A stretch of DNA of 64,000 nt from Phlyctochytrium arcticum (taxonomy: Eukaryota; Chytridiomycota; Chytridiomycetes; Chytridiales; Chytridiaceae), in contig JAHLKI010000002.1 in NCBI GenBank assembly GCA_025602905.1, positions 372,001 to 436,000 of the forward strand, written 5' to 3'. A model generated the notes under the pieces. The model was not told the DNA's origin. It searched no databases and was given only the letters and a program-made list of their open reading frames with translations. The position numbers and the translations under genes are program-made. Of the stretch, positions 10,698 to 20,322 are shown one piece after another; the first letter of the stretch is position 1, and the number at the start of each line of letters is the position of its first letter.

Positions 10698-10891
10698 CTT
10701 GTCTATTCTGGTTGCTGCTTATTGGCAAGATGAACCTCTCTTCAGATGTTGTGTAGGACCTCATACAGGATTTGATGAATTACGTGGAAACTTTTATATA
10801 CAAAAACAGAAACAGAAAGGAACAGATGTTGTAGAGATCCATCATCCGCTCCTCCCCCATACTACGCCGCGTCAGAACATACTACTCCAGT

Positions 10892-11652
10892 TTACGCCTG
10901 TACAACCATCTTCTTGTGCAACACCCGCTCAACATAATGCCATTCCATTAGGTACATGGCACTGCCCACCAGCAACAAGAACGTGGCAATGCCACTCAAA
11001 AAGATGCCCGGTCCAGCCGCAACAGTCGGATCTCCACCCGTTGTCTTGATGATGTCAATCGTGCTCAGCGTAAATATTGCCGCAAGGACCATCCCGATTC
11101 TATCAATGAAATTGATGAGATGTTGTTAGGTAGGATGAAATATGGGACTTTACATGGCGGATAGGGCTGCGAGTAACGCTAGCAAAGACGGGGTCCGCAT
11201 AATCCGGTTCAGAAACGTTGTCACGAGGGCCAATGCAACGAGTATCCAGGCCAGAACATGAAACACTAATTGGGCGACCAGTGCACTTTTATCCGCTAAT
11301 CCAAAAAAAAATCATGATTAGAACACACCAAAGTCTCTCTGATTTCCAATAACGCTTTACCATGTAAGGAATGTTCATCAACCACACATGGCCGCTGAAA
11401 CGAGAAGCAGTATTGGGTGGGGTTGACTGTATCCGCGGCCATCACGGGACAATATCCCCATATCGTTGAGACATAGTCTTTTGCTTTGACCCAGGCCAAG
11501 TCTTTGAGAAATGCGACGGGGAGACCACCTAGGATAGCGAATGTTAACAGGACCTACGCCAACAACGTTAGTGATGTATGAGGTGAGAACGGTGGGCAAC
11601 TTACGAGGGCGACGAAGAGACATGTGTAGGCTGCTGTTTGGCGTTGGGTCAT
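10892..11652 (-). CDS. Four-helix membrane protein, Sur7/PalI-like
   Basis: Four exons, 11652-11605, 11553-11361, 11295-11154 and 11099-10892, sum to 591 nt (196 residues) with standard GT-AG introns of 51-65 nt. The product has one N-terminal membrane segment, an extracellular loop with WGYC followed by two further Cys (a claudin/Sur7-like W..C..C pattern around residues 45-75), then three more membrane segments and a short basic C-terminal tail. This topology is that of the Sur7/PalI family, which acts in plasma-membrane microdomains or pH sensing. The match is by topology and loop cysteines, not by a long conserved motif, so the subfamily is open. Confidence 0.65.
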
Positions 11653-11715
11653 AATGTGCTGGTGGGATGAGCAAAGATGGGAAGCCGTGGAGGTTCCAAA
11701 TTTTCTGTTAAACTT

Positions 11716-11736
11716 TTTGACGCGTGAGAAACTGGA
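11716..11736. promoter_or_regulatory. TTTGACGCGTG element, copy 1
   Basis: A 21 nt sequence starting TTTGACGCGTGAG lies 64 bp upstream of the Sur7-like start codon. It recurs perfectly at 12369-12389 in the same orientation. Its core is the ACGCGT palindrome bound by MBF-type factors in yeasts; the extended flank is more specific than that. Confidence 0.5.
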
Positions 11737-12029
11737 TGGACGCGACGCGTTCATCACATCAGCAATATTGTTTACATTCCAAAAGTCTACGATCTTTCCC
11801 TATATCTGAACCTCTCTACCCCCCTCCTCCTCAAAATTGGTGTTCAGATTGGGGTTCGACCACCTCGGCCCTGGGGACAGGCCAAGTGCTGCAAGATTTG
11901 CGACCCTCCAGGCTGGATGAGTGAACTGTTGGCCTCGTTTTGACATCACGAAATTGATTTTGCGATCGTGGAACAAAACGGATGGATGATGCGAAAATCC
12001 GACCAAATGTGACAAAAACAAAAAGAAAT
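11737..12029. other. Intergenic, nothing further recognised
   Basis: Between the Sur7-like promoter and the tRNA gene. No coding frame with support; contains only the continuation of the ACGCG-rich segment to about 11751. Confidence 0.5.
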
Positions 12030-12102
12030 TGGAGAATCGGGGTATCGATCCCCGTGCCTCTCGCATGCTAAGCGAGCGCTCTGCCATTTGAGCTAATTCC
12101 CC
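12030..12102 (-). tRNA. tRNA-Ala (anticodon AGC)
   Basis: A 73 nt cloverleaf on the minus strand. The acceptor arm GGGGAAT pairs with ATTCTCC (one G-T), followed by discriminator A. The D arm is GCTC..GAGC, the anticodon arm CTCGC TTAGCAT GCGAG with anticodon AGC, and the T arm CGGGG ATCGATA CCCCG. There is no intron and no encoded CCA. The T loop reads ATCGATA rather than the usual TTCGANT, a mild deviation in the B box. A T-run suitable for Pol III termination (TTTCTTTTTG) follows directly on the minus strand. Confidence 0.92.
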
Positions 12103-12368
12103 CTCTACGAGAATTTCCAGCAACATACGCAGTGTCAAGCTTTTTGAGCGACAAGAAAAACTCTGATTGGCTACATCCAAGGGCACTGTCACCGCGCCAC
12201 GTTAATATCTGAGAGATACGCGCAGGCCACACACGCGTCTCGCGTCTTGCAAGTCCGTTCAATCGGGACTCGATCTGATTGGACGATCGACAAGAACGCG
12301 AGGCAGTCTTTGTAGTACTATTGGTTAGAACGAGTCATCATTTGCACAGCCGACACACGAGCCCAAAT

Positions 12369-12389
12369 TTTGACGCGTGAGAAACTGGA
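12369..12389. promoter_or_regulatory. TTTGACGCGTG element, copy 2
   Basis: Identical over 21 nt to 11716-11736 and in the same orientation, on the other side of the tRNA gene. Which gene it serves is unclear. Confidence 0.45.
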
Positions 12390-12463
12390 CGCGACTCCTT
12401 ACATTCTACCTTACCGGTATGCACTGCCTTATGTCTATATTACAATAACACACAATCTACCAG

Positions 12464-12861
12464 CTACGAGGACACATTATCTGTACCAAAGCGGCTGCAG
12501 GACTTCTTCTCGAACCATTTCCAACCGCATAAGTATACGATCGCAGTGGAGTTGAAACGCGATGGTTTCCCATATGAGTGTAAAGATTCCGGGGTAACAA
12601 TATCTGCGCTGGAGCTTTGCATCCCCGCATGGTACTCTTTGAACAAAGGTCAAAAACTTTGAACAAAGCGTCAAAGTTCAGGGTATAGCGAATCTCTCCA
12701 ACAGACATCCTATTGTCGATCATATTGAGCACCAAATGATCGTGACTATAAAACGTCTGAGAGTAAGCCTTGAATAGGTCCAATTTACATCCATGGTTGC
12801 TGTCCGTATGGAAAAGATGAGGAAACAAGGCAAAGAATGGCGGCACTAGTAGGATGAACAA
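12464..12861 (-). pseudogene. Small secreted-type protein gene broken by a 20 bp tandem duplication
   Basis: The frame starting at 12861 opens with a hydrophobic signal-like segment (MFILLVPPFFALF) and reads well until a 20 bp tandem repeat at 12637-12668 (unit CTTTGAACAAAGGTCAAAAA on the plus strand, 1.6 copies). Past the repeat the coding-like reading continues in another frame to a stop at 12464-12466. The span of 398 bp minus one 20 bp unit is 378 nt, a whole number of codons, which supports a recent frame-breaking duplication in a 125-residue protein. The product has several Cys but no domain I recognise. A misassembly is an alternative. Confidence 0.4.
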
Positions 12862-13566
12862 ATGTTGAATAGGCCATAGTTCGGTGTCGCATAATGGGAA
12901 GTACCTCGATGAAGCAGTGCACCGAAGACATTCAGAGAAGAAGGCCGAGTGATAACTCTTGATCTTGGGCCGTCAAGTCCGCATGACTACTTTCGTGATG
13001 ACTACATTAGACATCCACTTTTGGGCCCTTCCAGCCATACTTTGACCGAAAACCAATATAGTAGTCGGATCTAGCAACATAAGTGCATGTCTTCCCGCTG
13101 TTTATACGCCAGGAATTAGTGGACGAGAAAGGGTACCAGGACCACCTACGACCCAAGCAAGCCCATCATCCATAGGCTTTTCAAAGCCAGCCCCAGCTGA
13201 TACACATTATTCTGATCGTATCCCTTCACGTAGCTGATAATGGATTGGCGTCAAGTCGTAATACGGGTTGGGACGATCATTAGACGTACCTTCTCAAATC
13301 CAAGGTATTCTCGACCTAACGTTTAAACTATTTATAACAAGGAAACACAGAGCTATACATGTTTGTATGTACTGCACCAAAGTGGACGCTTGTGGAGTAG
13401 CCTCGTTCTGGACGGTCAGACCCAGCAAAGTCTGGGAAAGTATTTGGCGGAGTTTCAGTGTTTCACACTGCTGCGCCAGGATTTGTTTTTGCCTTCTGAA
13501 ATGTCACTCCCCCAAGACATTTTCGCAATTTCCGAGAGATTCGAACATAGAAACTCAAAGACAGCC
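12862..13566. other. Intergenic / leader region
   Basis: No supported gene. The plus-strand frame of the next gene is open from 13363, but the part before 13567 lacks the Lys/Glu-rich character of the body and is more likely leader than protein. Confidence 0.45.
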
Positions 13567-14445
13567 ATGGCCAACAAAGGACAGAACAACAAGAGGAAAG
13601 TTGCGTTCAAGGAAGACGGAGGTCCTCCGCTCACGAAATCAACAAAAAACGTATCCGAATTGGAGAAGCTCCCAAACAAGCGTCGGAGGACCAACAAACC
13701 CAAGAACGCAGCTGAAAAGCCCAGTACCCCATCACCCGAGAAACCCTCAACCGACAAACCGGAAAAGAAGGAATCCAAACGAAGTATCCTGCTCCGCGAA
13801 ATTATATCACTAGGTGGATCCGCTGAAGATTTGGACTTGATACACGATGCTTTGAGTGGCTCCGAAGATGATTCGCCACTTGTACCTACAACCAAGGCGG
13901 AAAAAAAGGCCAGAAAGGAGAAAGAGGCAGAGACTGATGAGGTCTCATTGCTGTCGGATTTGCAAGCTTTTATGAAGCAGGATTTGAACCTGGATCCGGC
14001 TGTGGGGGTTCCGATGCCCGAAATTGAGGACAGTGAAGCGGAAATGGACTCAGACCAAGGCAGCAATGTTGATGAACATGTTGAAGCCGGTGGAGCTATT
14101 GGAGATCAGAAGGATAACGGGGAGCAATCAGATGGCGAGGTATCGGACGAGGAGGACCGCTCTGATCTTGATTCCCAGTCAAATTCAGAAGACGATGACG
14201 AGACCGGCTTGTCTCGACAACATTTTAGCGATTCCGAAGCCAGTGAAGGAAGTTCTGTCGCTGGCCTATCGGCGAGTGGAGCCGAGATGTTGGAGATGCT
14301 CCTTGCTGTAAGTGCAGCCAAAAGGCAGAAAAAGAAGAAGAAGCTTGCTGTGGGACTTGGCAGTGGTGAACCCACCAGACCAGAGAGGGAGAGATTGCGG
14401 TTGTTGCTTGCCATTAAAGGACGATCAAGACAATGGCGCGGATAG
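13567..14445 (+). CDS. Acidic/basic nucleolar-type protein resembling the N-terminus of Mak21/Noc1 (CEBPZ)
   Basis: 292 codons from the ATG at 13567; an in-frame ATG at 13363 would add 68 residues of unrelated character. The order of features is: a Lys-rich start, then RSILLREIISLGGSAEDLDL with an acidic follow-up, a Lys-rich linker, SLLSDLQAFMKQDLNLD, a long Asp/Glu/Ser-rich tract (residues about 155-230) and a KKKKK cluster near the end. An LGG-x-x-D-L motif followed by a Leu-rich helix with a final LNL is the arrangement at the start of Noc1/CEBPZ ribosome-assembly proteins. The large CBF/NOC domain that should follow is missing, and nothing downstream to 14776 encodes it. It may be a stand-alone paralogue, a truncated gene or an unrelated nuclear protein. 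Confidence 0.5.
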   Translation: MANKGQNNKRKVAFKEDGGPPLTKSTKNVSELEKLPNKRRRTNKPKNAAEKPSTPSPEKPSTDKPEKKESKRSILLREIISLGGSAEDLDLIHDALSGSEDDSPLVPTTKAEKKARKEKEAETDEVSLLSDLQAFMKQDLNLDPAVGVPMPEIEDSEAEMDSDQGSNVDEHVEAGGAIGDQKDNGEQSDGEVSDEEDRSDLDSQSNSEDDDETGLSRQHFSDSEASEGSSVAGLSASGAEMLEMLLAVSAAKRQKKKKKLAVGLGSGEPTRPERERLRLLLAIKGRSRQWRG

Positions 14446-14776
14446 ATATATATTACTGGTGCTTTCCGCACTTTCCCGGCAAAAACGTACTGCTACCCCG
14501 GAACCAGAATCTGGCTTTCGAGATCCGCTCTTGCTTGCGACCGCCAAATTTGCATCAACTGTTTATAATATTGGCGAAGACCAGATTATGCTTTTTACCG
14601 TGCATTGATAGCTTCACGTAGCGTAGCGTAAATAGTCTAGTCTACGTAGACTAAGAGTACAAGTAACTTAATCTCCTCTCTGCAAAAACGCAATACTCAT
14701 CACACTTATTACACACTGCCTGATTCAAGGGACTCACGGAGAACGTAGGCTAAGATCACATCGGAATGTACCTTTC
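14446..14776. other. Intergenic between convergent genes
   Basis: Contains the short direct/inverted CGTAG motifs at 14617-14650 (CACGTAGCGTAGCGTAA and GTCTACGTAGAC, the latter a perfect 12 bp palindrome at 14639-14650). No coding evidence; likely the two 3' flanks. Confidence 0.45.
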
Positions 14777-16371
14777 TTATCGTGATACCAAGTATCCCGC
14801 TTTGATCAGCATTTTTTCGATCCCATTCAATCCCTTTTCCAATTGCTCCATTGGTGGCCCAAAGCTCAACCGGACATAGTGATGGAAGGGGGACTCAAAG
14901 AGCTCTCGTCGGTTGCCAGGATTTAGATCAAAGAAGATGCCTGGAACGACAATGACTTTGTGATCCAGGGCAGTCTCGAAAAAGCCAAGACCGTTGTTGA
15001 GCGGTTCGGGGAGGGGAGACACGTTCAACCAGATGTAAAATGTGCCCTTTGGTGGCAGTATGGGAAGGTTCATTTGCGCAAGCCGACCAATGACATAGTT
15101 TCGCTTTGCTAAGAAATGTGTTTGCAAAGCGCGAGCGTCTTGGAGAACGCGGCTTGGATCGAGAAGAGGGATGGCGGCTTTCTGAAGAGGGTGATTGGCC
15201 CCGCCATCAAGGAAGGAACCTGCAGCAGCCATTGATGAAATAAAATCTTTTGGCCCAACGATCCAACAGACACGCCATCCGGGCAGACGGAAGTTCTTTG
15301 TCATTCCATTGAGCCTAAGATGCCATAAGGAAAATTGGGATTTAGCAGCTGTATCCGTGTAATCAGCAAAGTAAAAGGGTACCGACATGATAACGGGATC
15401 AGAGTTCACATCTTCGATAAACTCAGCTGCCGAGTTACCACGACCTAGGTCCTCAGGCTTGTTGCCGTATATGTAATGGCTGTAAAACTCGTCCATCACC
15501 ATAACAGTGTGGCACTCTTTTGCAATAGCTAGCCACTGCCTCAGCTCCTCACCCTCCACAACTTGCCCTGTCGGATTGGCTGGATTGGAGCAAACTATGA
15601 CTCCCAAACCACGCTGAGTGATTTCTTTATGGAGGTGCTCTGGTGTTATGTGAAAGTCGTTGGTGTCCACAGGGGTAGGAATCGGCACAAAGCGTTTGAA
15701 TATCTAGTGAATCTACATGATCAGGAATGGTTTTTCATTGTAGAGCTTAGGCTTTCGTACCGTTAGAAGCTGCTCATATGCTGTGTAATCTGGAAGGAAG
15801 AATCCAACATTTGCATCGCCAATGGCAGCAGCAATACGGGTTAAGCCAGCTCTTCCCCCCGGAACTATGCATACGTTCTCCCAAGTGTATTGACTCTTCT
15901 TTCCCTTTCTCCAGCTTTCATTGTAGAGTTTGGCCACTGCTTCGCGCAACTCTTTCACGCCCGCTGTTGGCGCGTACTCAAAATCTCCATCCCTCATGTT
16001 GATAGTATGCGGTTTCTCGGGGGCATTAGGAATGGGGCCTACTTCAGGCGCACCCTGGCCAAAGTTTCCCCATTCAGGATCGTCCGCAGTCCATCCACTT
16101 TGAGTCGCCCGGTCCATCACGTATATGACGCCGGTGTTGGATGGGTGCTCGATGACTGGCATCGAGGCAAGCTGATTGCTGCCACCCTTGTGAACATTTC
16201 CTTTGTAAGATCGGAGTGTCTGATGTGCTTCCGAATCTGTCTCTTTGGTCCTTTTGATGATTCGGTTGACAGCGTCGAATAGGTGCACTTTGCGCTGGTG
16301 AAGATGAGTGATCTTGCGACAGGGTAAACTCAAGGCGCCCTTACCTGGTGAATGTTCTGTTGCTCCGACAT
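14777..16371 (-). CDS. PLP-dependent aminotransferase, class I/II
   Basis: Four exons, 16371-16345, 16294-15761, 15703-15387 and 15314-14777, sum to 1416 nt (471 residues). The first exon encodes only nine residues. The fold-type I landmarks are in order: GNFGQGAPEVG near the substrate-binding N-terminus, PGGRAGLTRIAAAIGD, the cofactor loop CSNPANPTGQVV, MDEFYSHYIY with the PLP-ring aspartate, and GMTKNFRLPGWR with the Schiff-base lysine. The C-terminal half has GTFYIWLNVS and YVRLSFGPP. The third intron splits the residue before LNGMTKN and uses a GTCGGT donor, weaker than its neighbours; reading through it adds an aberrant insert. The substrate cannot be told; an aspartate- or aromatic-type enzyme is possible. 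No targeting signal is obvious. Confidence 0.85.
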
Positions 16372-16774
16372 TTTGTAGGTAGTTCAGTCGTAGATCTTTA
16401 GATTGATCTGGAGGGTTAAAGTCGGGATTTCGGTTCGTCGTCGTTGTCGTCGAGTTTCATCACCAGTTACACAAACAGAATTTGGAAGCGTTGGTGCCGT
16501 GGTACTGGGTCAGTTTCGAACACTTTGACTTTGCCTCTCCCAAATTCAACCTTTCCAACATCAACCAACGTGATAGGAACCTGAGATGAAATAGCGTATT
16601 TACAAATAATTTAAAATCTAATTGCAACAGTTCCAAAATTCTGAGCCCAAAACCTCCCTCCTAATCAGTCGTAAGCTCATTCAGGAAATCGCACAGCTCG
16701 TCCCCCGAATCCGAGCTTCGCATACTGCTTTCAAAGTCAGGCCCAGAACACCCAAAGAGAAAACATTCACCATC
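16372..16774. other. Intergenic between two minus-strand genes
   Basis: Promoter of the aminotransferase and 3' flank of the coiled-coil gene. A short CGT/CGTTGT simple-sequence stretch lies at 16435-16455. No gene seen. Confidence 0.45.
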
Positions 16775-19700
16775 TTACATTTGATCAAGGCGTGTCAACG
16801 CGTACCGCTTTCTCTCGTTTGAATCGGTACTATAATGAAGATCGACCCCAGAATCTTGACTGGTACTCAGATCTGGGGCCATGAAACTATCATAATCAAC
16901 GTTGAAGATCTGGATACATACTTAGATTAGATACACTTGGATGATGAAGATTTACTTAAAGTGCACATTACCCTCTGCGAGATTTCTCGGGCTTTTTGCT
17001 CCACGGCCATTTCCAGAGCAGGATCGACCGGAACGCCGCTTTGAACAACAGTAGGTATTTGGAATCTGGCCGCGTCCAGTGCACGTACGCGACGAGCAGA
17101 TACGAGTCCCTCCACTGCTGTTTTCAAGGCCTTTTCGAGATGATGCGTGCGCGTGTGCATCGCCGCCAATTTTCTCTCGGACGCGTCCACCCGATTCATC
17201 GCAGATCGTAGGCTCTCCAGCGCATGAGAGTGCTGTTTGGCCGTAACGGACGAAGATATTCGCTCTTTCAAAGTTTCTACTTCCTAAAAGTACGCGTCAG
17301 ATTCACTTGATCTCATCAATGTTTGAAAATTCCGCCAATGCTACCTTCAACGCCTCGTCATGTCGAGTGCGCCAATGTTGTGCAATCTCCTCTTTGCGTT
17401 TCAGATCATTCCGCCACTTTTTGGCCACTTCCTTTACGCGTGCTTCCAGCTGTGCCTCATTCTCCTGTGTTATCCTGCTCAAACGACTATCCAGCTCGTC
17501 TTGCCGCTGCTTAAGATTGTTGACAGTCGCATCTTTGCTCGCGTTCGCAGTCCTAGCAACAGATGTAAATCCTAGAATATCTGTTTGATGCGGTATGGAG
17601 TGCTTACTGTAATGCTCTATATTTTTGCTCCAATGTTTTGTTGGCGTCCGTCATTCCTTCCAGCGAGACCTTCAATTCTTTCAATAGCTCAGTCTAAATG
17701 GCTCATTGTCAGTTCTCTCTGTTTATAGTATGGCTAACGCAGTAATCCGGCCTTCCCACCTTGCGATTTAGCTCTGCTCTGGATTTGGAAAGATGGACTT
17801 CTTGTTTACGGAAGGATTTCAAGTAGTTGTCTCGTTCATCTGCCTAGTTTGCATAGAGTTAGGCGCGTCTCTAGACCCGGAAGTGAAGAAACCTTGGTAC
17901 CAAGTGCTGTGCAGACTCTTCCAAAGTTCTTATTTGAGCGGATTTGTCCTTCAGCTCTGTTTCCATAAGTTCCAAATCGTGGATCGCAGATTTACGATTT
18001 ATCTTTCTGCGCGGACTATTTAGTAATTGATCTCACCAACGGAAACATAAGCAGGCTCACAGTTTCATAAGCTCTTGCTGCAGCTTTGTAATGACGTCGG
18101 TGTTGCACAACGTGCGTTCCATTTCTTGTTTTTCCCTGGATCAGAGTTAGACTTTGATCTTACTCCAGTCGATACATGGTCAACCCACCCCACAAGATCA
18201 GTAAGTTGCTTCTGCAGGAAAAGCATCTCTTCGCTGTGTCGCTTCTGCTGATTCTGTAGTTCTCGCCCGACCCACGCAACACCTTCTCGGTCCTTTACAT
18301 ACCAACAGACGTTAGAAGCTCCGCTTCGGGAACACATCATGATAAACATACCTGCTCTTTCTTTGATGCGGCGTGTCGTTCCAAAACCTGTTTCTATTCC
18401 GTTTAGCCACTTTCACAGTCTCACGTTGGGGCCACGTAGCTGTCACCTTTTGCAAGAGGTCTTTGAGATGCTGAATACTTTTCTGACTTTCAGCTTCTAA
18501 AACGCCTTGGGCTTGCCGATACTGATCGTATTCCATCCGTATGCGAGTGGCCTGCTGCTTATGGCTCCCCTGCAAAACCCCATCCAGTAAACTTTCAAAT
18601 TCAAACGGTTGATCACGGAAAAGGATGAGCATACCGCCTCTGCATTTAGTTCCAGCAGCTGATCCTCATACTTTTTCAAAAGGGCGCGTTGCTCCTCAAT
18701 GGTTTTTCGGAGAGTTTCCTCGCTGGCAGTTGCTTTTTCGGCTGTGGTTGTCGCACGCGTGTGGTCCGTTCGCATTGCTCGCAGTCTATTTTGGGTATCT
18801 TGAAGCAAGAAATTGACACTTTCTAGTTCCTGCATGTGTTCTTTACAAACGCTCTTTGGGTGCGCTGATCAGTTCGCGGTAAAGTGACCCGTTAAAAGAT
18901 ATGAGACGTACCTCATGATCCGCGAGCTTGATCTTGAGTGTCTCAATTTGTTTACTTTGTCCGGCTTGCGCTGCGTCAGGCATAGTATCGGTCTGTGTGA
19001 AATGGTCGGCACGTAGAATTGCTGGAGCTGCCAAATCCTTGTGTTAGGATTCGGGGTTTCTATCAAAGTCAAACACTTGTAGATTTACCTTTGACAAGGA
19101 TCCGTCCAATAGGTGGGGTCGATGGCAGATCATACGTATCCTCCGGATCTTTAATGTCATTCATCAGGTCATCTGGTCTGGGAGCAGGAAAACGCAGCAC
19201 TTACCTGTGCTGTCAGGTCCCCGGTCTTCGCTATCGGCAGCCAGATGGCCCAAATCTCGCAATGCAGATCTTAGTTTTCGGCATTCTTGACGCAAGCGCA
19301 CATTCTCTTTTAGCACGGGGAAGCTCAGACTAGTAATTTTGATGAGTTGGCATCATGGACATTCAGCAAATTCAGCAGGAATGCAAACCCTTCAGAATCG
19401 GTAGATGACTTGGACGCTTTGGCAGCTGGTCGGTCAGGGATTCGTTCCACTTTGGCAAATGCGAGTTCTTCATTCTCGCCACGTAAGTTCTAAAGTGATG
19501 CCATATTGGGTTAGGTACAATGCTGGTGCCTGACCCGGACTAGTCCGAATAACCTACTTCGTTCTCATGGCGCAATTGTCGATTTTTCTCTTTTAAATCC
19601 CTAATCTGCGCTTCAGCACTTCGCAATCGAGCAGCTTGGGTCAGATCCGCTTCCTTGCGCTCAACCTTGAGCAATTCAATTTGGCGAAGGAGCACGGCTA

Positions 19701-20322
19701 CATAGTCGGCATTGTATGTTGGAAGACCACTTGTTTCTGTCGTGGTACTGGCTGAAAAGGACAGAGTTGGGAAGGAATCATTGAATGGTGGGATGGCATG
19801 GATAATGGAGGGCGCTTCTTGATGGCGAACTCGCGGGGCTGTTGGTGGTCTGGGTGGTCTCTCTGGTGTCAATGCTGCCCCCGCTATCGGGCGGGAACCA
19901 GCCGATTGTGGCTGGCGAAGATGTTGATGGTGAGTGTGATGATGGGGAGGATGTCGTGGATGTGAGAGAGAATGAGGTTGATGGTGATGTGGGCGGGACG
20001 GAGACGGACGCGGGCGATTAGACGACAAGGCGGGTGCAGAAGGATGTCCCGGTGGCACGAAAATTGGCAATTCACTGCTGCTGCCACTACTCGTACTCGT
20101 ATCGTCGCTGTCGTCTTCGTTGTTACCTCTACTACTCCCATCATCATTGTAAACATCGTCGGGTTTGATGTCGGCCTCTTCCCACCCCAGGATCACGCTC
20201 CGTTCACCGCTCTCATCATCGTCGGTTGTGGTTGTCGTTGGGTCGGGTTGATGTGATTTGACCCGCATCAATCCTGTTGGCGTTCCAGCGTGCCACTTGT
20301 CGCGGTCTGTTGAAGACCTCAA
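16775..20322 (-). CDS. Long coiled-coil protein with disordered N-terminus, multi-exon
   Basis: Exon 1 (20322-19558) encodes an acidic, then Pro/His-rich disordered segment of about 210 residues that turns into a coiled coil (LLRQIELLKVERKEADL..). Further exons that keep phase are 19489-19389, 19329-19205 and 19172-19089; later coiled-coil stretches lie at about 19034-18900, 18835-18640, 18600-18370, 18300-17700 and 17590-17290. The last two exons are about 17275-16970 (ESLRSAMNRVDASERKLA..) and 16909-16775, ending in a Ser/Asp-rich tail (DSGVDLHYSTDS). Some internal splice sites are not resolved, so exact length is open, roughly 850-950 residues. The heptad-rich body suggests a structural role at a centrosome, cytoskeleton or vesicle tether. 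I cannot assign a family. Confidence 0.65.

Noticed and set aside
13455..14066. 203-codon Ser-rich minus-strand ORF
   Set aside because: Antisense shadow of the acidic protein; Ser/Leu-rich composition is what antisense of Glu/Lys codons gives.
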